A stretch of DNA of 64,000 nucleotides from Halorhodospira abdelmalekii (GTDB taxonomy: Bacteria > Pseudomonadota > Gammaproteobacteria > Nitrococcales > Halorhodospiraceae), in the NCBI RefSeq assembly GCF_016583625.1, contig NZ_NRRN01000001.1:1-64000 (forward strand). Direction: 5' to 3'. Below the pieces are notes generated by a model that had not been told where the DNA came from, made no database searches, and worked only from the letters and a program-made list of their open reading frames with translations. Of this stretch, positions 48,432-58,014 are shown one piece after another (position 1 is the first letter of the stretch; each line of letters starts with the position of its first letter). The translations under genes and the position numbers were made by a program.

Positions 48432-49514
48432 ATGTCGCAAAAGACCCCACTTTATGACCAGCACGTAGCAGCCGGTGCCCGCATGGTCGACTTCGCCGGT
48501 TGGGCGATGCCGCTGCACTACGGTTCGCAGCTCGCCGAGCATGAGCGCGTGCGCACCGGGTGTGGGCTCTTCGATGTCTCGCACATGCTGGTCACCGATC
48601 TGCCAGCGGCAGCGCGCGGTATGCTGCGCACTCTGCTGGCCAACGATGTAGCCAAGCTCGACGAGCGCCCCGGGCATGCCCTCTACAGTTGCCTGCTCAA
48701 CCCGCAGGGCGGGGTGATTGACGATTTGATCGTCTATCACCGTGAGGAGGGCGGCTACCGGATCGTCTCCAATGCGGCAACGCGCGAGACGGTCGCCGAG
48801 CAACTGTCTGTAGCGGCCGCGCGGGCGGGGATTGCCTGTCAGGTGCGCGACGATCTAGCCCTGATCGCGGTACAAGGCCCGCAGGCGGTCGGTCTGCTTG
48901 AGCGCTGCTACGGCGATGCGGCGGCTCCGCTGCTGGCCCTCAAACCCTTCGGTTGCCACCAACTCGGGGCGCTCTTTTGTGGCCGTACCGGCTACACCGG
49001 AGAGGACGGTTTTGAGATCGCCTTGCCGGCGGAGCAGGCCAGCGAACTGTGGCAACGCCTCCAAGAGCTGGGGGCTGCGCCGTGTGGTTTGGGCGCGCGC
49101 GACAGTTTACGACTGGAGGCTGGGCTAAACCTCAACGGCAACGAGATGGATGAGACGATCTCTCCGCTCGAAGCCGGTCTGGGCTGGACCGTGGCGTGGG
49201 AGCCGAGCGAGCGCGACTTTACCGGACGCGCAGCGCTGGAGCAGCAGCGGGCCCAGGGGTTGGCATGCCGTCTGGTCGGCTTGGTTCTCGACGGGCGTGC
49301 TCCGGCCCGTGCTGGTTACCTCGTGCAGACCGAGGCCGGCGATGGGGTGGTGACCAGTGGTGGTTACGCCCCCACCCTCGGTGGTCCTATCGCGCTTGCC
49401 CGCATACCGCGTCAAGCTGACGAGGAGACGTGTCAAGTCGTGATCCGCGGCCGCCCGGTGAGTGCCCGCATTGTTCGTCCCCCTTTTGTTCGCCACGGTA
49501 GGGTGCGTGTCTGA
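48432..49514 (+). CDS. gcvT: Glycine cleavage system T protein (aminomethyltransferase)
   Basis: 360 residues from ATG 48432; a TTG two codons earlier is less likely. The folate-binding core reads [26 protein letters not shown], with [19 protein letters not shown] and [13 protein letters not shown]. The Asp of GARDSLR region orients tetrahydrofolate. It releases ammonia and forms 5,10-methylene-THF from the aminomethyl-lipoyl H protein. It is first gene of the gcvT-gcvH-gcvPA-gcvPB run. Confidence 0.97.
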   Translation: MSQKTPLYDQHVAAGARMVDFAGWAMPLHYGSQLAEHERVRTGCGLFDVSHMLVTDLPAAARGMLRTLLANDVAKLDERPGHALYSCLLNPQGGVIDDLIVYHREEGGYRIVSNAATRETVAEQLSVAAARAGIACQVRDDLALIAVQGPQAVGLLERCYGDAAAPLLALKPFGCHQLGALFCGRTGYTGEDGFEIALPAEQASELWQRLQELGAAPCGLGARDSLRLEAGLNLNGNEMDETISPLEAGLGWTVAWEPSERDFTGRAALEQQRAQGLACRLVGLVLDGRAPARAGYLVQTEAGDGVVTSGGYAPTLGGPIALARIPRQADEETCQVVIRGRPVSARIVRPPFVRHGRVRV

Positions 49515-49590
49515 CGGAATGCCCGCACTGCGCTGCAGAGGGTATTGAGGGCCAGCCGACATCCACTTTGAACCGCGAGGAGCACTTCTG

Positions 49591-49983
49591 ATGACCCAGG
49601 TTCCTAACGATCTGAAATATACGCAAAACCACGAGTGGGTTCGTCTCGAAGGGGATGGACAAGTCACCATCGGTGTTACCGACCATGCGCAAGAGTCCCT
49701 TGGCGATCTTGTCTTTGTCGAGCCGCCCGAGGCCGGTGCGATCGTTCGCGCTGAAGAGGCGTGCGCGGTGGTCGAGTCGGTTAAGGCAGCCTCCGACGTC
49801 TATACCCCGGTCTCTGGGGAAGTGGTCGAGATCAATGAGACGCTGGCCGACAGCCCGGAGCTGATCAACACCGACCCCTATGGGGAGGGTTGGATCATGC
49901 GCATCCAACTGGCCGATGCCAGCGAACTCGATACACTGCTCGATGCTGCCGCCTACCAGGAGTTGATTGCTGACGAGGGTTAA
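49591..49983 (+). CDS. gcvH: Glycine cleavage system H protein
   Basis: 130 residues. The lipoyl domain has the modified Lys in [20 protein letters not shown], with [21 protein letters not shown] upstream and the C-terminal EGWIMRIQL. It shuttles the aminomethyl group between P, T and L proteins. Preceded by a GAGGAG ribosome-binding site. The L protein (lipoamide dehydrogenase) is not in this window. Confidence 0.98.
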   Translation: MTQVPNDLKYTQNHEWVRLEGDGQVTIGVTDHAQESLGDLVFVEPPEAGAIVRAEEACAVVESVKAASDVYTPVSGEVVEINETLADSPELINTDPYGEGWIMRIQLADASELDTLLDAAAYQELIADEG

Positions 49984-50012
49984 GAGTCACTGACCCCAAC
50001 GGGACACCTGCC

Positions 50013-51401
50013 ATGCCTTTCGTACCGCATACACCGGAAGAGATTCAAGAGATGCTCGATACCATCGGTGTCGAGCGACTCGATGAGCTCTTCGATGAGA
50101 TTCCGTCCGCGTTGCTGGGTGCACAGCTCGACGCCATTCCCGAGGGGATGGGCGAGATGGAGGTCGCTCAGCTGATGCGCGCGCGCGCGGCACAAGATGT
50201 ACCGCTGACTTGTTTCGCTGGCGCTGGAGCGTACGAGCACCATATCCCCGCCGCCGTTTGGGAGGTGACGACCCGAGGCGAGTTCTACAGCGCCTATACG
50301 CCGTATCAGGCCGAGGCCTCGCAAGGTACGCTGCAGCAGATCTACGAGTTCCAGACGATGATCTCGGAGCTGACCGGTCTCTACGCCGCGAATGCCTCTT
50401 TGTATGATGGGGCAACGGCGCTGGCCGAGGCTGTGCTGATGGCGGTGCGCGCCAATCGCAAGGTTAAGAGTAAGCGGGTGCTGATCCCGCGTAGCGTACA
50501 CCCGCGTTATCGGCAAGTAGTCGAGACTGTAGTCACCGCGCAGGGCATTGAGCTGATCGATGCACCGCTCGATGATACGGTCGGTCGCGTCGATGCCGAA
50601 GCGCTGGGGCGTTTCGAAGATCAGCCCTTTGCCGCTGTGGTGATCCCACAGCCGAACTTTTTTGGCGCTCTGGAAGAGGTCGATCGTCTGACCGACTGGG
50701 CGCACGGGCTTGGCGCTTTGGCGATCGGCGTGTGCAACCCGGTTGCCCTCGCTGTGCTGAGCCCGCCGGGCGAATGGGGCAGCGCCGGGGTCGATATCGT
50801 CTGTGGCGAGGGACAACCGCTCGGTATCCCGCTGGCCTCCGGAGGCCCCTACTTCGGCTACATGGCAACCCGCAAAGAGCACGTCCGGCAGCTGCCGGGA
50901 CGGGTGGTGGGGCGCACCGTCGATCTCGATGGCCGTACCGGGTTCACGCTAACCTTGCAGGCGCGCGAGCAACATATCCGGCGCTCCAAGGCGACCTCGA
51001 ACATCTGTACGAACCAGGGCCTGATGGCGACTGCGGCAACCATCTACATGGCGCTGCTCGGTAGCGAGGGTCTAGCGCGCGTTGCCGCGATGTGCCATGA
51101 GCGGACGCGCGAACTCGTGCAGCGACTCACTGCCATTGATGGCGTCGAGCGGCTTTACGACGGCCCGTTTTTCCACGAAGTGCCGTTGCGCCTGCCACGG
51201 CCGGCTGCCGAAGTGCTCAAGCAGCTAGCGGCACACGGTGTGCTGGGTGGTTACGATCTCGGCCGTGACTACGCCGAGTTGGGGTCGGTGCTACTGGTCT
51301 GCGCCACCGAGATGCGCACCAGCGCCGAGATCGATCATTATGCAGCGCTCCTGCAAGAGATCCTTCATGGCGATGCTGCGGTAGCGCGCAGTTCGGGCTA
51401 G
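50013..51401 (+). CDS. gcvPA: Glycine dehydrogenase (decarboxylating) subunit 1
   Basis: 462 residues. [20 protein letters not shown] is the typical subunit-1 start. [39 protein letters not shown] and [22 protein letters not shown] follow. With subunit 2 it forms the heterotetrameric P protein that decarboxylates glycine. The PLP Lys is in the other subunit. E. coli instead has a single fused GcvP. Confidence 0.96.
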   Translation: MPFVPHTPEEIQEMLDTIGVERLDELFDEIPSALLGAQLDAIPEGMGEMEVAQLMRARAAQDVPLTCFAGAGAYEHHIPAAVWEVTTRGEFYSAYTPYQAEASQGTLQQIYEFQTMISELTGLYAANASLYDGATALAEAVLMAVRANRKVKSKRVLIPRSVHPRYRQVVETVVTAQGIELIDAPLDDTVGRVDAEALGRFEDQPFAAVVIPQPNFFGALEEVDRLTDWAHGLGALAIGVCNPVALAVLSPPGEWGSAGVDIVCGEGQPLGIPLASGGPYFGYMATRKEHVRQLPGRVVGRTVDLDGRTGFTLTLQAREQHIRRSKATSNICTNQGLMATAATIYMALLGSEGLARVAAMCHERTRELVQRLTAIDGVERLYDGPFFHEVPLRLPRPAAEVLKQLAAHGVLGGYDLGRDYAELGSVLLVCATEMRTSAEIDHYAALLQEILHGDAAVARSSG

Positions 51402-51427
51402 CGTTACCTCTGACGTGTCTGTACGCG

Positions 51428-51504
51428 AGCACGGGCGGTCGCGCCCGTGTGGGGTGGCCTGGGATCGGTGTCGCGAGGCCGCCCCGGCAGCCCGTGCCCG
51501 TGCT
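51428..51504 (+). repeat. Nested inverted repeats in the gcvPA-gcvPB spacer
   Basis: Three hairpins overlap. AGCACGGGC (51428-51436) pairs with GCCCGTGCT (51496-51504). Inside, GGGGTGGCCT (51451-51460) pairs with AGGCCGCCCC (51476-51485) with one G-U. A compact ACGGGCG-GTCG-CGCCCGT hairpin (51431-51448) competes with the outer arm. No T tract follows, so it is not a standard terminator. It might protect or attenuate the mRNA between the two subunits. Confidence 0.6.
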
Positions 51505-51570
51505 ACCACCAGATGATCAAGATCGGGTGATTGCTCCAGGTCTTCTGCGATGTCTAAGGAGTCAGAAGCC

Positions 51571-53025
51571 GTGCTTATATACGATATCAGCCGTCCCGGA
51601 CGGCGCGCCTTTGCGCAGGCGCCCTACCGGGAGCCGAGCGCCGATAGCCTGCCGCGGCGGTTTCGGCGCCAATCTCCGCCGCGCCTGCCGCAGGTCTCTG
51701 AGCTGGAGGTTGTTCGGCACTATACGCGTCTGTCGCAGAAAAATTTCTCGATCGATACGCACTTCTATCCGCTCGGGTCGTGCACCATGAAGTACAACCC
51801 GCGCGGGGCCAATCAGCTGGCTATGTTGCCGCAGTTTCTCGGGCGCCACCCGCTCGCGCCCGATACTCATGGACAGGGGGTGTTGGCCTGCCTCTACGAG
51901 TTGCAACAAGAGCTGGCGGTTGTCACTGGCATGGATGAGGTCGCCCTCTCGGTCATGGCCGGTGCGCAAGGCGAGTTGGCCGGCGTGGCGATGATCCGCG
52001 CATACCATGAGGCGCGGGGCGACACGGCGCGAACCGAGATCCTTGTGCCCGATGCGGCGCACGGCACCAATCCAGCGACCGCGACGATGTGTGGCTATAA
52101 GGTGCGTGAGATCCCGACTGGTGCCGACGGCGATGTCGACATGGCGGCACTCGATACTGCACTCGGTCCGCAAACGGCCGGAATCATGCTGACCAATCCG
52201 TCGACCGTGGGCGTCTTCGAGCGTCGCATCCAAGAGATTGCAGCGCGAGTCCACGAGGCTGGTGGACTGCTCTACTACGACGGCGCCAACCTGAACGCCA
52301 TCCTCGGTAAGGCCCGCCCGGGCGATATGGGCTTCGACGTCATCCATCTTAATCTGCACAAGACCTTCTCCACCCCGCACGGCGGTGGTGGTCCTGGGGC
52401 GGGTGCTGTCGGCGTCAATCAGCGCTTGCTGCCCTATTTGCCGTTGCCGCGCGTCGGCCAGGAGAAGGGGGATCGTTACCGCTGGCTTACCGAGGCCGAT
52501 TGCCCAGAGTCGATTGGGCGTCTCGGTACGTTCGGCGGCAACATCGGCATCTTGCTGCGTGCCTATGCTTATCTGCGGATGTTGGGGCGTGACGGTATGG
52601 TGCGGGTTGCCGACTACTCGACGCTCAGCGCGAACTACCTGATGAAACGTCTCCAAGCCGAAGGCTTTACGGTCGCCTATCCAGAGCGTCGTGCGAGTCA
52701 CGAGTTCATCGTCAGTCTTAAGAAGGAGGCTAAGGAACTCGGTGTCAACGCGATGGATTTTGCCAAGCGCCTCCTCGATCTCGGCTACCACGCACCGACG
52801 ACTTACTTCCCGTTGCTGATTCCCGAGGCCCTGCTCATCGAGCCAACGGAGACCGAATCAAAACGCGAACTCGATGGTTTCGTCGAAGCGATGGTGCGCA
52901 TTCGTAAAGAGGCCGAGGAGGATCCCGACGCCGTTAAGGGGGCCCCGTATCGTTTACCGGTCCGCCGTCTCGACGATGTCCGTGCCGCTCGTGATCTCGA
53001 TCTGCGTTGGGAAGAACACTCATAA
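51571..53025 (+). CDS. gcvPB: Glycine dehydrogenase (decarboxylating) subunit 2
   Basis: 484 residues from a GTG at 51571. AAGGAG lies 9 bases upstream and the family homology begins at [12 protein letters not shown]; the in-frame ATG at 51550 lacks such a site. Signatures are [28 protein letters not shown], split here by wording, [15 protein letters not shown], and the PLP Lys in [18 protein letters not shown]. It is the catalytic half of the two-part P protein. A 409-residue antisense frame is a shadow. Confidence 0.95.
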   Translation: MLIYDISRPGRRAFAQAPYREPSADSLPRRFRRQSPPRLPQVSELEVVRHYTRLSQKNFSIDTHFYPLGSCTMKYNPRGANQLAMLPQFLGRHPLAPDTHGQGVLACLYELQQELAVVTGMDEVALSVMAGAQGELAGVAMIRAYHEARGDTARTEILVPDAAHGTNPATATMCGYKVREIPTGADGDVDMAALDTALGPQTAGIMLTNPSTVGVFERRIQEIAARVHEAGGLLYYDGANLNAILGKARPGDMGFDVIHLNLHKTFSTPHGGGGPGAGAVGVNQRLLPYLPLPRVGQEKGDRYRWLTEADCPESIGRLGTFGGNIGILLRAYAYLRMLGRDGMVRVADYSTLSANYLMKRLQAEGFTVAYPERRASHEFIVSLKKEAKELGVNAMDFAKRLLDLGYHAPTTYFPLLIPEALLIEPTETESKRELDGFVEAMVRIRKEAEEDPDAVKGAPYRLPVRRLDDVRAARDLDLRWEEHS

Positions 53026-53036
53026 AGGAGGATTCT

Positions 53037-53987
53037 ATGTCCGCAATCATCAGCGGTTCTGTAGCCTTTGATACGATCATGGTCTTTCCGGATCGGTTTC
53101 GGAACCACATCTTACCCGAGCAAGTACACATCCTGAACGTCTCCTTCCTGGTGCCGCAGCTGCGCCGCGAGTATGGCGGCTGCGCCGGCAATATCGCCTA
53201 TAACCTCAAGATGCTGGGCGAAGAGCCGAAGACCCTCGCTACCGTGGGTGCCGATATCGGTAGCTACAGCGATTGGATGACCAGCCAAGGCATCGACCAA
53301 AAGTACGTCTATACGCTCAATGAGCACTATACGGCGCAGGCCTACATCACCACCGATATGGACGATAACCAGATCACGGCGTTCCACCCGGGGGCGATGG
53401 GCGATGCCCACAAGGTCGACGTGCCGACCGATGCCGGAGCACAGATCGGTGTAGTGGCGCCTAACGGCCCCGAGGGTATGGTCAAGCACGCCCGACAAAT
53501 GGTCGAGGCCGGCATCCCTTATATCTTTGATCCGGGTCAGGCGATGCCGGCGTTCGATGGCGATCAGCTGCGTGAGTTCATCGACGGAGCTGCTTGGGTT
53601 GCGGTCAACGACTACGAGTCGCGCATGCTCATGGAGCGGACCAACTTGGAGCTTGAGCAGATTGCCGAGCGGGTTGAGGCGCTGATTGTCACCCGCGGTG
53701 CCGAAGGCTCGCAGATCTATACGCAGGGCAAAACCCTGCATATTCCGGCGGCCCCGATCAGCCAAGTTGCCGATCCAACGGGCTGCGGCGATGCTTTCCG
53801 CGCCGGGCTGCTCTTCGGCCTGCTGCGTGGTCTCGACTGGGAGACGACGGGGCGGATTGCCTCCTTGATGGGGGCGATCAAGGTCGAACAGAGTGGTACG
53901 CAGAATCACTCGGTAACCGGTGAGGAGATCAAGCAGCGCTATCAATCGGCCTTTGGTGCGCCGCTTGAAGTGGCGATCGGTCGTTAG
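53037..53987 (+). CDS. PfkB-family sugar/nucleoside kinase, probable adenosine kinase
   Basis: 316 residues from ATG 53037, preceded by AAAGGAGG; the longer frame begins inside gcvPB. PfkB signatures are GGCAGNIAYNLKMLG near the N-terminus and the catalytic DPTGCGDAFRAGLLFG with base Asp. It belongs to the bacterial adenosine/ribokinase branch often annotated adenosine kinase. Such enzymes recycle adenosine from SAH hydrolysis. It stands 11 bp after gcvPB and is likely co-transcribed. Confidence 0.88.
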   Translation: MSAIISGSVAFDTIMVFPDRFRNHILPEQVHILNVSFLVPQLRREYGGCAGNIAYNLKMLGEEPKTLATVGADIGSYSDWMTSQGIDQKYVYTLNEHYTAQAYITTDMDDNQITAFHPGAMGDAHKVDVPTDAGAQIGVVAPNGPEGMVKHARQMVEAGIPYIFDPGQAMPAFDGDQLREFIDGAAWVAVNDYESRMLMERTNLELEQIAERVEALIVTRGAEGSQIYTQGKTLHIPAAPISQVADPTGCGDAFRAGLLFGLLRGLDWETTGRIASLMGAIKVEQSGTQNHSVTGEEIKQRYQSAFGAPLEVAIGR

Positions 53988-54030
53988 CGAGTCGTAACGC
54001 CGCCCTAGCCGATCGCCCTGTGACCGTTTT

Positions 54031-54696
54031 TTGTGGAGGTCTCGGTCCGAGTGGCGGGCGGCGCAGATCGCGGAGCGCAGCGGTGTGGGTAAGTCGTTCG
54101 TATGGCCTCGCGGCGGGCCCCTTGATGAGGCTCACGCCGCCGCGCTCCATTTCGATGCGGCGAGCGGCTGGATGCGGCCGCTGCGGCAGGTCTTCTCGCC
54201 GAACCACAGTCAACGCCCAGCCCAGGGTGCGGTCGAGTTGCTGGTCATCCACGCCATCAGCTTGCCGCCAGGGCACCTGGATACCCTCTGGATTGATCGG
54301 CTTTTCACCAACCATCTCGACTCCACCGTTCACCCCTACTTTGTCAACGCGGCTCAGCTGCGGGTCTCCGCTCACTTCCTAATCGATCGTGCCGGCGCAT
54401 TGACGCAGTATGTCTCGCTGCATCGGCAAGCGTGGCATGCAGGTCGTTCCTCGTTTCGCGGGCGTTTTGAGTGCAACGCTTTCTCTATCGGTATCGAATT
54501 GGTCGGCGACGGTTTCTTGCCGTATACAGAGGCTCAATACGCGGCGCTGATCCGCCTGATTGAAAAGCTCTACGCGATCTATCCGCTGCTCGTGCGCGAG
54601 CGCGTCGTCGGGCATCGTGACATCGCTCCGCAGCGTAAGGCCGATCCGGGACCGAGCTTCGAGTGGACGCGCCTTGATCGTGCCCTGACGCGCTAG
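54031..54696 (+). CDS. ampD: 1,6-anhydro-N-acetylmuramyl-L-alanine amidase AmpD
   Basis: Up to 221 residues; family members have about 185, and conserved sequence begins near residue 45 (GWMRPLRQVFSPNH). A TTG at 54031 or a GTG at 54085 could start it. Zinc ligands appear as His in ELLVIHAISLPPG, and His and Asp in VVGHRDIAPQRKADPGPSFEW. It recycles anhydro-muropeptides in the cytoplasm. It converges on the YdjM-like gene. Confidence 0.93.
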   Translation: MWRSRSEWRAAQIAERSGVGKSFVWPRGGPLDEAHAAALHFDAASGWMRPLRQVFSPNHSQRPAQGAVELLVIHAISLPPGHLDTLWIDRLFTNHLDSTVHPYFVNAAQLRVSAHFLIDRAGALTQYVSLHRQAWHAGRSSFRGRFECNAFSIGIELVGDGFLPYTEAQYAALIRLIEKLYAIYPLLVRERVVGHRDIAPQRKADPGPSFEWTRLDRALTR

Positions 54697-54768
54697 GTCG
54701 CTTGCAGTCGTAGACTGGCGAGAGGAGGGCTGAAACGACTGGAACTGCCGATGGCCACCAGGCCTCAA

Positions 54769-55287
54769 TCACCGTAGGGAGTGCTGGAACTGGTCTGGGT
54801 TGAAGGCCGTGAACTCGGCGATCGCCAGAACCAGGCCGACGAGCAGCACGAAGAAGATGACCATCTCGCCGGCTCCACCCGTGCGCACCGTACAGGGTGT
54901 TGAGTAGCGCCCCTTAAAGGGCCACATCAAGGGGATGCCGCCTGGTGTTACGGCATCAGCGATCAGGTGCGAGGCGTAGCCGATGAGGATCGCCAAGGCC
55001 AACCCTTCAGGGAGAGCGTAGCTGTGGCTTAATAAGCCCAGCAGCGCGCCGATCAAGATACAGAAGGCCAAGGAGTGGGTGATGCCGCGGTGGCCGAAGA
55101 AGGTTCGCAATGGTTGCGACAGAAAGAGGAAGCGACGGCCGATCCACGACCGCGGCTCATCGATATCCGGCAACAGGGCACCGAACGCGGCGAGCGCGGC
55201 CCCGCTGAGGGTGGGGGGGTAGCCGAGGAGTGCACTGATCGGAATGTAGCAGGTAACACCAAATAGGACGTGGGTGACAAAGGTCAT
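54769..55287 (-). CDS. Inner-membrane metal-dependent hydrolase-like protein (YdjM family)
   Basis: 172 residues from ATG 55287 (MTFVTHVLFGVTCYIPISALLG); the 19 codons above lack homology. The YdjM/DUF457 motif is clear: THVLFG, LLPDIDEPRSWIGRR, GHRGITHSLAF and ASHLIADAVTPGGIPLMWPFK, whose His and Asp residues could bind metal. Four or so membrane segments. E. coli YdjM is LexA-regulated; no LexA box was seen here. Function is not established. Confidence 0.86.
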   Translation of the reverse strand: MTFVTHVLFGVTCYIPISALLGYPPTLSGAALAAFGALLPDIDEPRSWIGRRFLFLSQPLRTFFGHRGITHSLAFCILIGALLGLLSHSYALPEGLALAILIGYASHLIADAVTPGGIPLMWPFKGRYSTPCTVRTGGAGEMVIFFVLLVGLVLAIAEFTAFNPDQFQHSLR

Positions 55288-55616
55288 GGACGGAGCGGGT
55301 GGGTCCAGTGGCTTGAATGAGAAGGGGTGAAGTAGAATCAACAAGTAGCGCTTATTCTAACATAGATTAAGAAAAAATGCATGGTACGCGTGAGCATGCG
55401 CTATCCTCACCTCGGCAGGTGTGCCGCCGCTTACCGGTATACTGGCCACTTGTGGAAGAGAGAGCGGGTGGCTCTACGAGGGTGTAGGGACCGTTCGACA
55501 GGGAGTCAGGAACACAGTCGACTGGTGAGGGCTGATCTGGGTGGGGGGTGGGGAAAAAAAAGGACCATTCACCATACTCGGTGAATGGTCCGGAATTTGG
55601 CCGTGGCGACTTCGAC
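55288..55616. other. Intergenic region between the ydjM-like gene and cspA
   Basis: 329 bp. It holds an AT-rich patch near 55350-55380, likely the promoter region of the ydjM-like gene, and the cspA terminator. Short frames on both strands here show no protein-like features. Confidence 0.5.
55552..55591 (-). terminator. Intrinsic terminator after cspA
   Basis: On the minus strand a perfect 12-bp stem, GGACCATTCACC with GGTGAATGGTCC and a 6-nt loop, is followed by eight T (A tract 55554-55561 on the plus strand). It lies 26 bp after the cspA stop codon. Confidence 0.95.
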
Positions 55617-55826
55617 CTACAGGGCCGCGACGTCCTCGGCCTGCAGGCCTTTAGCACTACGGGTTACGCTGAACTCGGCCGCTTGCCCCTCGTCGAGTGA
55701 GCGAAAGCCGTCACCCCGGATGGCACGGAAGTGGACGAAGACGTCCTCACCACCCTCACGGCTGATGAAGCCGTAACCTTTCGCGTTATCGAACCACTTG
55801 ACCGTACCTTGTTGACGCTCTGACAT
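55617..55826 (-). CDS. Cold-shock-family RNA chaperone
   Basis: 69 residues from ATG 55826 ([20 protein letters not shown]). RNP1 KGYGFI and RNP2 VFVHF are intact, as in all CspA paralogues. It binds single-stranded nucleic acids. One cannot say from sequence alone whether cold induces it. A clean terminator follows. Divergent from the phasin gene. Confidence 0.96.
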   Translation of the reverse strand: MSERQQGTVKWFDNAKGYGFISREGGEDVFVHFRAIRGDGFRSLDEGQAAEFSVTRSAKGLQAEDVAAL

Positions 55827-55969
55827 CTCGAACAACCTCTAATGTTTCATTTGCTAACGTGCGGCGCTCATCCCCATCTTCAGGGGCCTCATCAAGCCCG
55901 CACCGACATAGTGACACAAACCGCGACGAAAAGAACCCGGATGCGACAATTTTTTTTCTTCGCTCGATG

Positions 55970-55998
55970 TTGCATTGCACGATACGGGTTGCTATGAT
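55970..55998 (+). promoter_or_regulatory. Sigma-70 promoter for the phasin gene
   Basis: TTGCAT (55970-55975), 17-bp spacer, TATGAT (55993-55998). The -35 is part of GTTGCATTGCAC, a TGC/GCA-rich element like the sites bound by PhaR-type repressors of phasin genes. The phasin ATG is 88 bp downstream. Confidence 0.7.
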
Positions 55999-56086
55999 GC
56001 ACCGCAACACAAAAGGATTCGTGTTCGATGAGCACAGGATCTAGCGCAACACATTCAAGTGGATATGCAGTCAGAGGAGTCGTGCC

Positions 56087-56461
56087 ATGATGAACGAAGA
56101 GATGCTGAAGCAGATGACGAACCAGTGGGGCAACTATCTGGAGCCGGCTCGCCAGCTCAACGGCAAAGCCCTGGAGCACTGGGAGAAGATGGCCGAGTAC
56201 CAGATCGATATGGCGCGCCGTTACGCCGACGTCGCGGTGGGGCAGCTGCGTGAGGCGGCGACGCTGCAAACGCCGGAGCAGGTGCAGAGCTACATGCGCA
56301 ACAGCAGCGAGCTGCTGCGTGAGACCAGTGATCGTCTCGTTAAGGACGCCCGGACGTTGACCGAGATGGGCCAAGCCATGAACGAGGAGATGCAGAAGGC
56401 GGTCCGCGATCAGCTCGGCAACTTTGTCCCCTTTCGCGCACCGAACCAAAACGCCGCCTAA
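56087..56461 (+). CDS. Phasin family protein (PHA granule-associated)
   Basis: 124 residues, mostly amphipathic helix. The pattern LEHWEKMAEYQIDMARRYADV, LQTPEQVQSYMRNSSELLRE and the late helix are those of phasin_2-type proteins. They coat polyhydroxyalkanoate granules and control their size. GAGGAG precedes the ATG; a second ATG follows directly. No phaC or phaR gene is in this window. Confidence 0.87.
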   Translation: MMNEEMLKQMTNQWGNYLEPARQLNGKALEHWEKMAEYQIDMARRYADVAVGQLREAATLQTPEQVQSYMRNSSELLRETSDRLVKDARTLTEMGQAMNEEMQKAVRDQLGNFVPFRAPNQNAA

Positions 56462-56631
56462 CGGTCGGCCCTGTGCAGTGTGTCTTCCGCACTGCTCGGT
56501 GTGTAGAGGGTAGCGGCACCGGCCGCAGCGTCGGCCCCGGGGCTCTAGGCGAGCAAATGCTGCCTGAGGTCCGGGGCCGGTCGCATTTTGGCGTTGGGTG
56601 TACGCACTGACAGAGTGCTGAAGGAGAGACT

Positions 56632-57312
56632 ATGAGCGAGCAACCTCTTGAGCATATCGAACGGACCAGTGCAACTGGGGCCGTTACCGCCAGTGTGATC
56701 TGGCTTCACGGGTTGGGAGCCGACGGCAGCGATTTCGTGCCGATTGTCGATCAACTCCCCAAGGTTCGTGAGATCGGCGTGCGCTTTATCTTTCCTCACG
56801 CCCCGGTTCAGCCGGTGACGGTCAACGGTGGTATGGCGATGCGTGCCTGGTACGACATTCTCGGACTCGGTGCCGGCATCGAAGAGGACGCTGCCGGGGT
56901 CGCGGCCGCCTATTCGCACGTGCAACGGTTGCTCGCTCACGAACAGGCGCGTGGCGTAGCGCCGGAGCGCATTGTGCTGGCCGGCTTCTCCCAGGGCGGG
57001 GCAACTGCGCTCTACAGTGCGCTACAGGAGCAACAACCGTTGGCCGGGGTGATTGCCCTCTCCGGGTGGTTGCCGCAAGCGGCACAGATCACTCCGGCGG
57101 AATCGGTCTCGTTACCAATCTTGCTCGCCCACGGTGCCCACGATCCGATTGTGCCGATCGAACTCGGACGCAGCGCCCGCAGCCGTCTTGAAGAGGCAGG
57201 CTACCCGGTCGAATGGCACGAGTACCCGATGGAGCACGCCGTCTGTATGCCAGAGATTGAGCAGGTCGACGATTGGCTTGCTCGCCGACTCACCAGTACG
57301 CATCTCGCTTGA
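56632..57312 (+). CDS. Alpha/beta-hydrolase carboxylesterase (phospholipase/carboxylesterase family)
   Basis: 226 residues. VIWLHGLGADGSDF forms the oxyanion loop, the nucleophile elbow is LAGFSQGGATAL, the acid is in LLAHGAHDPIVP, and the His in YPMEHAVCMPEI; thus a full Ser-Asp-His triad. The family contains Pseudomonas EstB-type esterases acting on short acyl esters. It follows the phasin gene but a link to PHA breakdown is not shown. AGGAGAG precedes the ATG. Confidence 0.93.
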   Translation: MSEQPLEHIERTSATGAVTASVIWLHGLGADGSDFVPIVDQLPKVREIGVRFIFPHAPVQPVTVNGGMAMRAWYDILGLGAGIEEDAAGVAAAYSHVQRLLAHEQARGVAPERIVLAGFSQGGATALYSALQEQQPLAGVIALSGWLPQAAQITPAESVSLPILLAHGAHDPIVPIELGRSARSRLEEAGYPVEWHEYPMEHAVCMPEIEQVDDWLARRLTSTHLA

Positions 57313-57366
57313 GCCAGTTTTCACACCTCAAGCGCAGGAGCGTGCCTGGAGGAGCAAAAAAAACAG

Positions 57367-58005
57367 CTATTCGATGCCGAGGCGCTTGTGCAGCTGAACG
57401 CTCAGCGACCAGCGTGGGTGGCGCAGACAGTAGGTGATGGCGGCCGCGGTGTGGGAGGCGCAAGCTGAGTCATCGAGATCATCAAGAGGCTGTAAGAAGA
57501 AGTGGCGAAACGGTAAGTGCAGATAGCTCTGTGGGTCGAGCCCGGCTTGTGGGTAAACGAGCTTGAGCTCATCGCCGCTGGTCACGACTAAGTCCGTGCC
57601 GGCCTTTGGGCTGACGCAGACCCAGTCGATCCCGGGCGGGAGGGCTAGCGTGCCGTTTGTCTCAATGGCGATCGTTGCGCCGCGGGCTTGCAGCGCCTCA
57701 ATGAGCGGCGGGTCGAGTTGCAGCGCTGGTTCGCCGCCGGTGCAGACGACGTAAGGGGCGCTGTCTTCTCGTGGCCAGAGTTGGGTGACTGCTGTAGCGA
57801 GCGCTTCAGCGCTGGTGTAGCGTCCTCCGCCGGGGGCGTTACGGGAGATAAAATCGGTATCACAGAAGCGGCACTGCGCGCTGGTGCGATCGGCCTCACG
57901 GCCGCTCCATAGGTTACAGCCGCTAAAGCGCAGAAAGAGCGCCGGTCGGCCGCTCCAGGCGCCCTCACCTTGCAGCGAGTAAAAAAGGCTGTGTACGGCG
58001 TACAT
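57367..58005 (-). CDS. queE: 7-carboxy-7-deazaguanine synthase QueE
   Basis: 212 residues. Radical SAM enzyme with the N-terminal FYSLQGEGAWSGRPALFLRFSGC and a Cx14-15Cx2C cluster motif (CNLWSGREADRTSAQCRFC), a long-spaced variant found in many proteobacteria. Also VVCTGGEPALQLD and ETNGTLALP. It contracts carboxytetrahydropterin, the product of QueD, to CDG for queuosine. It lies 9 bp after the QueD-like gene. Confidence 0.93.
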   Translation of the reverse strand: MYAVHSLFYSLQGEGAWSGRPALFLRFSGCNLWSGREADRTSAQCRFCDTDFISRNAPGGGRYTSAEALATAVTQLWPREDSAPYVVCTGGEPALQLDPPLIEALQARGATIAIETNGTLALPPGIDWVCVSPKAGTDLVVTSGDELKLVYPQAGLDPQSYLHLPFRHFFLQPLDDLDDSACASHTAAAITYCLRHPRWSLSVQLHKRLGIE

Positions 58006-58014
58006 GGATATCGT

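Noticed and set aside
51562-52791. 409-residue minus-strand frame opposite gcvPB
   Set aside because: Same reason: a shadow of a gene with clear signatures on the other strand.
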